14,574 nucleotides of DNA from an uncultured Gemella sp. (GTDB lineage Bacteria; Bacillota; Bacilli; Staphylococcales; Gemellaceae). The first letter of the stretch is position 1. Each line of letters begins with the position of its first letter. The translations under genes were made by a program, and so were the position numbers. The stretch is from NCBI GenBank assembly GCA_938038035.1, contig CALHQV010000319.1, positions 1 through 14,574 of the forward strand, written 5' to 3'. This document shows positions 1 through 7,510 of the stretch, in pieces. The notes beneath the pieces are model-generated. The model was not told the DNA's origin. It saw only the letters and a list, made by a program, of their open reading frames with translations, and did not search any database.

Positions 1-37
1 TTTTAGCTTCTCTTTCATCCTGTAAAGATTGTAACAT
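1..37 (-). CDS. Partial CDS of unidentified protein (first 12 codons)
   Basis: An ATG at 37-35 on the minus strand opens a frame that stays open to the window edge and reads MLQSLQDEREAK. A strong Shine-Dalgarno (AAGGAGG, 45-51) lies 7 nt upstream, so this is very probably a real start. It begins 27 nt after the trmK stop codon and probably belongs to the same transcript. In many Bacilli trmK is followed by a Nif3/YqfO-type gene. The residues visible here are too few to say whether this is that gene, and I do not recognise the sequence. Confidence 0.6.
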   Translation of the reverse strand, partial: MLQSLQDEREAK

Positions 38-64
38 CCCTTCCCCTCCTTCTAAATCAAAATA

Positions 65-745
65 TTAAGAAATAACTTCTAATATTTTTGCATATCTACT
101 TTTAAATTCAACAACCTTATTCACTTGAACTTCATTTGCTTTTTCTAATTGATTTAAAATATATTCAATTTTTGAAAGTTCTTGTTTTTGTTTTTTTACA
201 AATAATTCATTCTTTTCTGCTAATAAATACTTACCAAAATTAATCTCATCTTCAGATAACTTCATAACACCAGGTTTTGCAACTATAATCTCATATATAT
301 GACCATCTTCTTCAATAATATTTTCTGCTGTTATCTCATAACCTAATTCTTGTAGTTTTTCTCTAACAAAATTTTCTCCAACATTTGGCTGAAGTACTAA
401 ATTTGGTTTATTCACTAATTTTTCTCTTCCTTTTTCTAGTATATCTGCTATTAGCTTTCCACCCATACCACAAATTGTTATTACTTCAATATTATCACTT
501 AACTCGATAGCATCCAAACCTGCAGCTTTACGACAATCGATAGTTCCAACTAAGCCTTCTTCTCTAACATTTTTTATAGAAACTTTATGCGGTCCTTCAA
601 CAATTTCTCCTGCAACAGCATAATCAATTTTATTATTCTTAGCTAAATAAATTGGTAAATATGCATGATCACTTCCAATATCAGCTAATCTTCTGTTTTC
701 TACATATTCAGCTACTAATTGTAATCTTTTATTAATTGCTAACAT
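65..745 (-). CDS. trmK: tRNA (adenine(22)-N1)-methyltransferase TrmK
   Basis: SAM-dependent enzyme that methylates N1 of A22 in the D-loop of tRNAs, acting in the cytoplasm. The 226 residues show the Rossmann motif I as DIGSDHAYLP (22-31), which is typical of the TrmK/YqfN family. They also show ICGMGG (91-96) around the catalytic pocket, LQPN (118-121), and a charged helical C-terminal tail (about 170-226) matching the coiled-coil domain of Bacillus TrmK. Length fits the family (about 230-240 aa). The start has an AAAGGAG at 751-757 with 5-nt spacing, and that site straddles the last bases before and at the dinB stop codon (759-761). The 13-nt gap to dinB implies cotranscription. In B. subtilis the gene sits beside sigA; here it follows dinB instead. 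Confidence 0.93.
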   Translation of the reverse strand: MLAINKRLQLVAEYVENRRLADIGSDHAYLPIYLAKNNKIDYAVAGEIVEGPHKVSIKNVREEGLVGTIDCRKAAGLDAIELSDNIEVITICGMGGKLIADILEKGREKLVNKPNLVLQPNVGENFVREKLQELGYEITAENIIEEDGHIYEIIVAKPGVMKLSEDEINFGKYLLAEKNELFVKKQKQELSKIEYILNQLEKANEVQVNKVVEFKSRYAKILEVIS

Positions 746-758
746 TCTATCTCCTTTA

Positions 759-1967
759 TTAATCTAAAAAATCTTTACTAAAACTTGTCGTTATAATTGA
801 CTTATCTTTATTATCAACATTTTCAAAATCAGTTATTATTGTATCACCGAATTCTGCTTTTAGTTTTTTAGAAAGTTTTCTAAGTTTCTCTTCTTCTTTA
901 TAATCTTTTTTATCAAAAATATCAAGCTGAACCTTTAATTCTTTTACTTTTTTTATTTCATTTAACGAAACACCAAGTAGTCTTACACCACGTGTAAAAT
1001 CATAGTGTTCAAGTAGTAATTCCCATGCATAATTAAAAATATCATTAGCATCACAAATAAATTCCGGAATCTTTTTAGATCTAGTAATCGTCTTAAAATC
1101 GCTAAATCTCACCATTATCGAAATATTATTTCCTACATAGCTACGCGATTTTACTCTTGAACTAACCTTCTCGCTTAATTTTTTAATTTCTTTTAAAATA
1201 TCATCTTCATCTATTAAATCATTGGTAAATGTTTTTGAATTCCCAATAGATTTTCTATCAACAGTATATTTCAGTTCCGAATTACCTTCACCATTAGCCT
1301 TATTCTTAAGCCTCAATCCTTGAACACCTAGAAGACTATGTAAAATTACCTCATTTGCTACAGCTATATCACCTATTGTATTAATTCCAATTTTTTTTAG
1401 CTTCTTTGTAGAAGCACTTCCACAGCCATGCATCTCTCCTATATCTAGATTCCATAGTATATCTTTATAGTTTTTCTTGTTGATAATCGAAAACCCTAAA
1501 GGTTTTTTTAAATTTGATCCCATCTTTGCGAAAAATTTATTAAAAGAAACACCCACTGATGAAGGCATACCTAATTGTTTATAAATTCTTCTTTGAATTG
1601 TAGCTATAACTTTTATAGGTTCTGAAAAATCGCTTAAGTCAATATATGCTTCATCAACAGAAACTATCTCTATTTTGTCTGTATATTCACGCACTAAATC
1701 AAAAATCAACTTAGATTCTTGTTGATATTTAGGCATATCCGGATGAAGAATTTTTATGTTGGGGTATATCTTCCTAGCATCTCCAACTCGCATTGTTGTC
1801 TTAATACCTAACTTTCTAGCCTCATAGTTAGAGGTTACTATTATTCCATGTCTAGTTTTTACTTCACCTGCAATTGCTAATGGTTTACCTTTTAATTCAG
1901 GATTATATTTTTCTTCTACACTTGCATAAAAGCAATTCATATCAATATGAGCAATAACTTTTGACAT
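759..1967 (-). CDS. dinB: DNA polymerase IV (Y-family, DinB)
   Basis: Error-prone translesion polymerase that extends primers across damaged template. I place the start at ATG 1967 (402 aa, MSKVIAHIDMNCFYASVE) because it has a good Shine-Dalgarno (AAGGGGTG, 1973-1980, 5 nt spacing) and begins exactly where DinB homologues do. A longer in-frame ATG at 2015 would read through an RNA hairpin arm and has no family support. Visible motifs are catalytic Asp9 in HIDMN, SVDEAYIDL with catalytic Asp105 and Glu106, the palm and thumb (to about 240, including the helix-hairpin-helix region EMHGCG), the little-finger domain (about 245-350), and a C-terminal sliding-clamp motif QLDIF. The C-terminus resembles B. 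subtilis YqjH (TSF-KDF). No LexA (SOS) box is evident upstream. Confidence 0.95.
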   Translation of the reverse strand: MSKVIAHIDMNCFYASVEEKYNPELKGKPLAIAGEVKTRHGIIVTSNYEARKLGIKTTMRVGDARKIYPNIKILHPDMPKYQQESKLIFDLVREYTDKIEIVSVDEAYIDLSDFSEPIKVIATIQRRIYKQLGMPSSVGVSFNKFFAKMGSNLKKPLGFSIINKKNYKDILWNLDIGEMHGCGSASTKKLKKIGINTIGDIAVANEVILHSLLGVQGLRLKNKANGEGNSELKYTVDRKSIGNSKTFTNDLIDEDDILKEIKKLSEKVSSRVKSRSYVGNNISIMVRFSDFKTITRSKKIPEFICDANDIFNYAWELLLEHYDFTRGVRLLGVSLNEIKKVKELKVQLDIFDKKDYKEEEKLRKLSKKLKAEFGDTIITDFENVDNKDKSIITTSFSKDFLD

Positions 1968-1972
1968 TTTTT

Positions 1973-1980
1973 CACCCCTT
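1973..1980 (-). promoter_or_regulatory. Shine-Dalgarno that fixes the dinB start
   Basis: AAGGGGTG lies 5 nt before ATG 1967. It decides the start in favour of the 402-aa protein over the 418-residue reading from 2015. Confidence 0.75.
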
Positions 1981-1994
1981 TTAAATAGACTAAA

Positions 1995-2073
1995 AACGGG
2001 AACAATAAGGAGCAATTCAAAATCAACTTTAAATAAAAGTCTTTTGAACTATTCCCTATTCCGATTTCCCGTT
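1995..2073 (-). terminator. Long 79-nt hairpin between rnjB and dinB, terminator-like
   Basis: On the minus strand the outer arms AACGGGAA (2066-2073) and TTCCCGTT (1995-2002) pair over 8 bp. Inside them about 19 further positions pair nearly continuously (2045-2060 region with 2004-2023), using G-U wobbles and one mismatch. At the tip GACTTT pairs with AAAGTT around a 5-nt loop. A TTTTT run follows the closing arm (1996-1992). G-U pairs that work only in the minus-strand RNA point to an RNA structure in the rnjB-to-dinB direction. It could be a terminator, an attenuator in the dinB leader, or an mRNA-stabilising structure. I favour a partial terminator, because no separate dinB promoter is visible. 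Confidence 0.6.
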
Positions 2074-2084
2074 ATATTTCATTA

Positions 2085-3947
2085 CTAAATTAATGAAAAG
2101 TTAATTATTATTATTGGTTTTCTCTTAGTATTATCGTATAGTAAGCTTGAAAGCATACTTCTTATTTCCGCTTTAACAGCTGCACATTCTCTAATACTCT
2201 TAATTGGATTATTCTCTAAATATTCAATTACTCTTTCTTCCGCTTCTTTGATTAACTCCATACTCTTCTTAACATAAACGAATCCTTTTGTTTGAATTAC
2301 TGGTCTCCCAACTAAAGTTTTCTCTTTTCTGCTAATAGCATAAGAAGCTACAAAGATACCATCATTTGATAAAAGTTTTCTATCTTTTAATACACTATCC
2401 TCAACGTCACCGATACCACGTCCATCGACTAACACATTACCTACTGGAACATTGTTTTGTAGTGTCTTAGATTTACTTCCGCTTAATTCTAAAGTTGTTC
2501 CTTTAGATAAAATATGTATGTTTTCAGCAACAACACCAGTTTCACTTGCAATTTCAGCATGTTTACGAAGATTTCTAAATTCTCCTTGAACTGGAATAAA
2601 ATGTTTTGGCATAAGCATGTTTAACATCATTTTCAACTCTTCTTTTGTTGCATGACTAGCTGCGTGAAGACGTTTAGAAGCTGTTACTACGTTTGCCCCG
2701 AGTTTAACTAATAAGTTTAGAGTCTGGAATAACATTACTTCCATATTTGGTGAGGGAGTAGCTGCGATCATGATTGTATCACCAGATTCGATTTGAATTC
2801 CATCAATTTTCTTCTCAGCAATATTCTTCATAGCCTCTATTGGTTCCCCTTGGTCACCTGAAGAAAGAATACATACCTCATTTTGAGGATAATCTTTTAA
2901 TTCTTCTACTGAAATTAAGTTACTATCTTCGATTTGTAAATAATTCATATTTCTAGCAGTATTGATAGACGCTTCAATAGCTTGTCCTAGAAGTAAAATT
3001 TTTCTATTTTGAGCTAATGCTGCTCTTACAATATGAGAAATTGTTAAGAAGTTAGAAGCATAACAAGTTACAATAATACGCTTGTTTGCTTGGTAAAATG
3101 CATTATCTATTTGTTCTGCGGCTTCATTCTCAGGAACGTTATATCCTTTAACATTAGCATTGCTTGAATCACTTAATAAAGCTAAAACACCTTTTTGACC
3201 TAAAGTACTAATCTTCACAATATCAGATTTATATTCTTTACTTACTGATTGGTCAAATTTAAACTCACCAGTATAAACAATATTTCCTTGACTTGTTTCA
3301 ATACAAATACCTAATGAATCCGGCATTGAATATGTAGTCTTAAAGAATGTAATACTAGCATTATTAAAATCATACTTATTATTGTCTTTTACATAATAAA
3401 ACTTGATTCTTCTTTTAATACCTAGTTGTTTAAGATGATTCTTTAATAAATCTATTGTTAATTTAGAACCATAAACTGGGCATTTTAATTTATCTATAAT
3501 ATATGGTACAGCTCCCATAGAACTTACGTGTCCATTAGATAAGAAAATCCCTTTAATCTTTTGTTTATTACGTACTAAGTAACTTATATCAGGTATAACA
3601 GCATCGATCCCAATCATTTCTGTTTCAGGGAACATTAACCCTGCATCAAGAACAAAGATCTCATCTCCGATTTCAACCATGTACATATTTTTAGCTACTT
3701 CTTCCACACCTCCTAATGGAGTTATACGAATTTTCGCTAATTTCTTAGATTTATTTGCTTGTGATTTATCCTTGTTAACATTGTTAATCTTCTTAACGAC
3801 TTGTTTTGAACTATTATTTTGTTCTTTTGCTACTATTTTATTATTAGAGCGACTATTATTTTTCTTCTTTATTTGAGTATTATTTTTTTTACTGTTATTA
3901 TTTTTTTGTAAATTTTTAGAAATACTAATACCACTATTATTGCTCAT
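2085..3947 (-). CDS. rnjB: Ribonuclease J2-like protein (RnjB) with degenerate catalytic site
   Basis: Metallo-beta-lactamase/beta-CASP family member related to Bacillus RNase J2, the partner of RNase J1 in mRNA decay and rRNA maturation. Of 620 residues, about 1-72 form an Asn/Lys/Ser-rich low-complexity tail. The fold starts at IRITPLGGVEEVAKN (73-87), followed by the beta-CASP region (about 260-430) and a C-terminal domain ending NTKRKPIIII. The HxHxDH metal motif of active RNase J is replaced by SNGHVSS (137-143): His to Asn, Asp to Ser, His to Ser. TGDF is TGEF (226-229), and the late VHGE is VQGE (453-456). Loss of some ligands is known for J2 proteins, so it is probably a weakly active or structural subunit, with J1 encoded elsewhere. 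AAGGAGG (3953-3959), 5 nt before ATG, supports the extended N-terminus. It overlaps rnhB by 11 nt. Confidence 0.88.
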   Translation of the reverse strand: MSNNSGISISKNLQKNNNSKKNNTQIKKKNNSRSNNKIVAKEQNNSSKQVVKKINNVNKDKSQANKSKKLAKIRITPLGGVEEVAKNMYMVEIGDEIFVLDAGLMFPETEMIGIDAVIPDISYLVRNKQKIKGIFLSNGHVSSMGAVPYIIDKLKCPVYGSKLTIDLLKNHLKQLGIKRRIKFYYVKDNNKYDFNNASITFFKTTYSMPDSLGICIETSQGNIVYTGEFKFDQSVSKEYKSDIVKISTLGQKGVLALLSDSSNANVKGYNVPENEAAEQIDNAFYQANKRIIVTCYASNFLTISHIVRAALAQNRKILLLGQAIEASINTARNMNYLQIEDSNLISVEELKDYPQNEVCILSSGDQGEPIEAMKNIAEKKIDGIQIESGDTIMIAATPSPNMEVMLFQTLNLLVKLGANVVTASKRLHAASHATKEELKMMLNMLMPKHFIPVQGEFRNLRKHAEIASETGVVAENIHILSKGTTLELSGSKSKTLQNNVPVGNVLVDGRGIGDVEDSVLKDRKLLSNDGIFVASYAISRKEKTLVGRPVIQTKGFVYVKKSMELIKEAEERVIEYLENNPIKSIRECAAVKAEIRSMLSSLLYDNTKRKPIIIINFSLI

Positions 3948-4716
3948 GTTTTCCTCCTTGTACCATCGATTTTATAGGTTCAAAGTCTCTTCTATGGATT
4001 GGTGTTATCCCATGTTCTTTTAAACCTTCTAAATGTTTTTTTGTTCCATATCCTGCATTATTTTCAAAATCATAATGTGGATATTTCTTTGCATATTCTT
4101 TCATTAAATTATCACGATATACTTTTGCTATTACTGAAGCAGCCGCTATAGACACACTCTTTTCATCACCCTTAACCATACTAAAGTTAGGAATCGGATA
4201 ATTTTCAAATGGCATAGCATCTATAAGTAAGAAATCTGGCTTTACGTCCAATTTCTCTACTGCTCTTTGCATAGCAATACGTGCAGCATTATAAATGTTA
4301 TATTTTTCTATCTCAATATTATCTACTTCACAAATTGCATATGCCACAGCTTCTTTTTTTATCTGTTCATATAAATCTTCACGTTTTTTCTCTGATAATT
4401 TTTTTGAGTCGTTTAATCCTTCGAAATAGCTATCTTGTTTTAAAATTACCGCTGCAGCAACTACTGGTCCAGCAAGCGGTCCTCTTCCTACTTCATCTAT
4501 TCCGCAAATATACTTACATCCATTATTATAACATTTATTTTCGTAAAATGATTTTTTTTCATACTCTTTTTTATAAAAAAGTTTTTTTTCTTGCTTTTTA
4601 GCATAGCTTATAAGTAATTTCTGAACTCCGCTTCTCTCATCTTTTTTTAACTCATTTAGTATTTCTTCGGAAATATTATCTTGGTTTAAGAGTTCTTTTA
4701 CCTCACTAATTTTCAT
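3937..4716 (-). CDS. rnhB: Ribonuclease HII
   Basis: Endonuclease that cuts the RNA strand of RNA-DNA hybrids and nicks at single ribonucleotides misincorporated in DNA. I choose ATG 4716 (259 aa, MKISEVKELL), which has GAGGA at 4722-4726 with 5-nt spacing. ATG 4728 would add MRNK but has no ribosome site. An N-terminal helical extension (about 1-65) resembles that of Bacillus RnhB. The catalytic domain begins GIDEVGRGPLAGPVVAA (first catalytic Asp and Glu), continues with LNDSKKLSEKKRE, has LLIDAMPF carrying the third acidic residue, and ends with GYGTKKHLEGLKEHGITPIHRRDF. It starts inside the rbgA end (11-nt overlap) and ends inside the rnjB start (11-nt overlap), so translation of the three genes is probably coupled. 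Confidence 0.95.
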   Translation of the reverse strand: MKISEVKELLNQDNISEEILNELKKDERSGVQKLLISYAKKQEKKLFYKKEYEKKSFYENKCYNNGCKYICGIDEVGRGPLAGPVVAAAVILKQDSYFEGLNDSKKLSEKKREDLYEQIKKEAVAYAICEVDNIEIEKYNIYNAARIAMQRAVEKLDVKPDFLLIDAMPFENYPIPNFSMVKGDEKSVSIAAASVIAKVYRDNLMKEYAKKYPHYDFENNAGYGTKKHLEGLKEHGITPIHRRDFEPIKSMVQGGKHEQ

Positions 4717-5584
4717 TTTGTTCCTCATTTTCTAATAAATCACTATAATTATCTAATGTAATAAGTCCAAATTTTTGTGTTCTAAAATCTTGAATTAATA
4801 GCTTTATAGTTGAATCATAATCATAGTCTCCATCGATTTTTTTAAATCTCTTTTCAGCTACTTTTTCCATAATAAATACATTTTCATCTTCACTTGTCAC
4901 GTTTATTTTATAAAGATTATTTAAATTCTCTAAATAATTATTTTTTAATAACTCTATTAAATATAAACTTACATCATCAAGTGGCGTAATATCATCCTTT
5001 ATAGAACCAATCAAACTTAATTTTTTACCAATTTCTTGATTATCAAACTTAGGCATAAGTATACCTGGTGTATCTAATAATTCTATATCTTTATTTAATT
5101 TTAACCACTGTTGTTTTTTCGTAACACCAGGTTTATTGGCTGTATTAGCGACATTTTTCTTAATAAGTTTATTGATAAATGTCGATTTCCCAACGTTTGG
5201 AACACCTATTACCATAGATCTAATTGCTCTTGGTTTAATTCCTTTAGCAACTTGACGTGCAATTTTTTCTGCAAGTTCTTCTTTAGCTTTATCTATTACT
5301 TTATTCAAGTTATTACTATTTTTCGCATCAGTATAGACTACTGTATATCCTTTATTTTCAAAATAACTTTTCCACTTTGCCGTCTCAGCTCTATCACATA
5401 GATCAATTTTATTAAATATAATTATTTTCTTCTTATCTTTAACAACTTCATCTAAGTACATATTATGTGAAGAAAGCGGGCAACGTGCATCTACTAATTC
5501 GAAAACTATATCAACTAGTTTTAGCTTTTCTTTAACTTCTCTTGTTGCCTTGGCCATGTGACCTGGAAACCATTGAATAACCAT
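4706..5584 (-). CDS. rbgA: Ribosome biogenesis GTPase RbgA (YlqF)
   Basis: Essential GTPase in Bacillus that drives a late step of 50S subunit assembly. The 292 residues open with the family signature IQWFPGHMAKA (3-13). The GTPase motifs are circularly permuted: G4 NKID (58-61) precedes G1 GVPNVGKS (127-134), then the G2 Thr in KPGVTKKQQW (151-160), then G3 DTPG (171-174). The remaining C-terminal helical part (about 200-292) matches the RNA-contacting domain. Length is normal (B. subtilis about 282 aa). AAGGAG (5593-5598) lies 8 nt before ATG. It is the first gene of rbgA-rnhB-rnjB; adjacency of rbgA and rnhB is common in Firmicutes. Confidence 0.96.
   Translation of the reverse strand: MVIQWFPGHMAKATREVKEKLKLVDIVFELVDARCPLSSHNMYLDEVVKDKKKIIIFNKIDLCDRAETAKWKSYFENKGYTVVYTDAKNSNNLNKVIDKAKEELAEKIARQVAKGIKPRAIRSMVIGVPNVGKSTFINKLIKKNVANTANKPGVTKKQQWLKLNKDIELLDTPGILMPKFDNQEIGKKLSLIGSIKDDITPLDDVSLYLIELLKNNYLENLNNLYKINVTSEDENVFIMEKVAEKRFKKIDGDYDYDSTIKLLIQDFRTQKFGLITLDNYSDLLENEEQNEN
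4722..4726 (-). promoter_or_regulatory. Shine-Dalgarno that fixes the rnhB start
   Basis: GAGGA lies 5 nt before ATG 4716 and within the last codons of the upstream GTPase gene. The alternative ATG at 4728 overlaps this site and has no purine-rich site of its own. Confidence 0.6.
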
Positions 5585-5641
5585 AAATTTAACTCCTTAT
5601 CTTTTTATTTTATAAATTTCTTGTTTTAAACAGTCTTTATT

Positions 5642-5669
5642 ATTTTACCACATTTTGAAGTTTTTTTAA
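5642..5669 (-). promoter_or_regulatory. Candidate promoter of rbgA-rnhB-rnjB
   Basis: TTAAAA (5664-5669), a 16-nt spacer, then TAAAAT (5642-5647) preceded by TG at 5649-5650, which makes an extended -10. A perfect TTGACA at 5680-5685 lies further upstream but has no -10 at the right distance. The rest of the 228-nt gap (5585-5812) holds only AT-rich sequence and the metI terminator. Confidence 0.4.
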
Positions 5670-5773
5670 CCTATTTTGGTGTCAATTATTCGTAAAACAT
5701 TAATATTTTATAATTTCAATACATAATAATTTATAAAATCGTTCATTATTTGTTTATAACTGTTTTTTAATTA

Positions 5774-5804
5774 TAAAAAAACAAGATAGCTATGCTACCT
5801 TGTT
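5774..5804 (-). terminator. Rho-independent terminator of metNI
   Basis: In the minus-strand RNA, AACAAGGTAGC and GCTATCTTGTT form an 11-bp stem (5780-5790 with 5794-5804, one G-U pair) around a 3-nt loop, followed by a run of seven T. It lies 9 nt after the metI stop codon. The pairing is perfect only in the minus-strand direction, which matches the gene order. Confidence 0.9.
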
Positions 5805-5812
5805 CTTCATAT

Positions 5813-6475
5813 TTATCTTTTATCAACTTTCTTAACAATTGTATCACCAAGAATTTGCACAGCAAATACGATAATTAAGATTAATACTGTTGCCACAAAT
5901 GTTAATGTACTGTTGTTACGTTGGAATCCGTCTAAGTACGCCAAGTTACCTAAACCTCCAGCTCCGATAACACCTGCCATAGCTGTTGATCCAACTAAAG
6001 CAATTGCTGTAACAGTTAATCCTGAAATTATTGCTGGTAAACTCTCTGGTATTAAAACTTTTAAGATAATAGTCGAATTTTTAGCTCCCATTGCACGAGC
6101 TGCTTCGATTACACCTTTATCTACTTCACGAAGACCAATTTCTACTAAACGAGCGTAGAAAGGAGCTGCTGAAATAATAAGTGCTGGAATCGCTGCTTGA
6201 ACACCAATAATTGTACCAATTAAAAACTTAGTAAACGGAATTAATAATACAATTAAGATAATAAATGGAATCGCACGGAAAATATTAACTATTGCAGTAA
6301 CAACAGCATAAAATCCACGTCCAAATGCACTCTTACTATTAGATGTTAAGTATAATAATAACCCTAAAAACAAACCAACTACAAACACTGCAATAAGTGA
6401 CTCAAAAGTCATAATAAGTGTTTCTATTGTTTTATCTTGTACTTTATCCCAATTAACTCTTGAAAAATCAAACAT
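5813..6475 (-). CDS. metI: Methionine ABC transporter permease MetI
   Basis: Membrane subunit of the MetNIQ methionine importer. The 220 residues show about five hydrophobic segments (roughly 20-43, 56-80, 83-107, 146-170 and 190-210). The cytoplasmic EAA loop is EAARAMGAKNSTIILKVLIP (124-143), the coupling helix that docks on MetN, with the MGA and K-LIPE features typical of methionine permeases. The start codon shares one base with the metN stop (TAATG), and GGAGGTG (6481-6487) lies 5 nt upstream. Both features support translational coupling. A terminator follows directly, and no substrate-binding metQ gene is present in this transcription unit. Confidence 0.93.
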   Translation of the reverse strand: MFDFSRVNWDKVQDKTIETLIMTFESLIAVFVVGLFLGLLLYLTSNSKSAFGRGFYAVVTAIVNIFRAIPFIILIVLLIPFTKFLIGTIIGVQAAIPALIISAAPFYARLVEIGLREVDKGVIEAARAMGAKNSTIILKVLIPESLPAIISGLTVTAIALVGSTAMAGVIGAGGLGNLAYLDGFQRNNSTLTFVATVLILIIVFAVQILGDTIVKKVDKR

Positions 6476-7488
6476 TATAGCACCTCCGTTAAAATACCCA
6501 GTTCATTTAATCTAGATATTGCCTTATCTGTATTTTCTTTAGTACCAATTAATTGAACAAACAGTGTACCAATATTAGCATCTGCAGTTTTATCAATATG
6601 TCCATTAATTATTGTAAAGTCAAAATCGATTTCTCGTACTAAAGTACTAAGAATTGGTTTTTTCGAAGTATTATTATCAAAAGTAAATTTAATAATAACT
6701 CCTTCAGTGAATATTTTTTTCCACTCTTCAATATTTGCTCTCTCCTCAAACTCTGAAGCAAATGAAGTTTGAGCTAAGAATTTCTTAGTAACTTCTTGAG
6801 TTGGGTGATAGAATACTTCTGAAACTAATCCATCTTCTGCAATTGTTCCACCGTCTATAACAGCAACCTTTGTACAAATTGTTTTAATTACATTCATTTC
6901 ATGAGTAATAAGAACAACTGTAATATTAGTTTTACTGTGAATTTCTTTAATTAAGTTTAATACCTCTGCAGTTGTTTCTGGGTCAAGAGCACTTGTAGCC
7001 TCATCACAAAGTAAGATTGAAGGATTTCCTGCTAGCGCACGTGCAATACCTACCCTTTGTTTTTGACCACCTGAAAGTTGAGATGGATAAGCATTTAATC
7101 TGTCCTCTAAACCTACTAATTTAGCTAATTCTTCCACTCTTTCTTTAATTTCAGTTTTTGATTTTCCTAAAATTTCTAATGGGAATGCAATATTTTCTGC
7201 AACAGTTCTACTCCATAATAAGTTAAAATGTTGGAAAATCATACCTATTCTTTGTCTTTTTAAACGACGTTGCTCTTCAGTTATTTTGTTGAAGTCATCA
7301 CCATCGATAATAACCTCACCATCTGTTGCTACTTCAAGTCCGTTTAACAGCCTTACTAACGTACTTTTACCAGCTCCAGAATAACCGATTATTCCATAAA
7401 TATCACCTTTTTCAACTTTTAAATTAATATCTTTTAGAGCATGAACTTTATTATTATATATCTTATTAACTTTTTTTAATTCAATCAT
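6475..7488 (-). CDS. metN: Methionine ABC transporter ATP-binding protein MetN
   Basis: ATPase subunit that powers methionine uptake through MetI. The 337 residues carry Walker A GYSGAGKST (35-43), the Q-loop IFQHFNLL (Gln86), signature LSGGQKQR (138-145), Walker B ILLCDEA (158-164) and the switch His in ITHEM (His196). The C-terminal part (about 266-337) matches the NIL/ACT-like domain, where bound methionine trans-inhibits transport in characterised homologues. AAGGAG (7495-7500) lies 6 nt before ATG. The upstream leader is a T-box riboswitch, so expression should rise when tRNA-Met is uncharged. That supports methionine rather than another amino acid as the substrate. Confidence 0.95.
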   Translation of the reverse strand: MIELKKVNKIYNNKVHALKDINLKVEKGDIYGIIGYSGAGKSTLVRLLNGLEVATDGEVIIDGDDFNKITEEQRRLKRQRIGMIFQHFNLLWSRTVAENIAFPLEILGKSKTEIKERVEELAKLVGLEDRLNAYPSQLSGGQKQRVGIARALAGNPSILLCDEATSALDPETTAEVLNLIKEIHSKTNITVVLITHEMNVIKTICTKVAVIDGGTIAEDGLVSEVFYHPTQEVTKKFLAQTSFASEFEERANIEEWKKIFTEGVIIKFTFDNNTSKKPILSTLVREIDFDFTIINGHIDKTADANIGTLFVQLIGTKENTDKAISRLNELGILTEVL

Positions 7489-7510
7489 GTCTATCTCCTT
7501 TCTCTTTTTG

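Noticed and set aside
1968..2015. 16-residue N-terminal extension of DinB
   Set aside because: It reads through the closing arm of the hairpin, lacks a ribosome site, and is absent from the Y-family N-terminus. ATG 1967 has a good site.
1968..2084. Possible LexA (SOS) box upstream of dinB
   Set aside because: No match to the Bacillus-type CGAAC-N4-GTTCG dyad. GAAC-like strings here belong to the hairpin arms.
3483..3550. Frameshift or sequencing error as the cause of the missing HxHxDH motif in RNase J2
   Set aside because: The frame continues unbroken with conserved residues on both sides, and the separate TGEF and VQGE changes point to real degeneration of the whole site.
3679..3876. Plus-strand 65-codon frame rich in Leu and Phe, membrane-like
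   Set aside because: It is the antisense reading of the Asn/Lys-rich tail of RNase J2. Reverse-complemented AAA/AAT codons give Phe/Leu/Ile, and it has no ribosome site.
4281..4601. Plus-strand 106-codon open frame
   Set aside because: It lies entirely antisense to rnhB, whose catalytic motifs are intact. The composition is that of a shadow frame and there is no family resemblance.
5680..5685. Perfect TTGACA upstream of rbgA as a -35
   Set aside because: No acceptable -10 lies 16-18 nt downstream. The extended -10 at 5642-5647 fits better with another -35.
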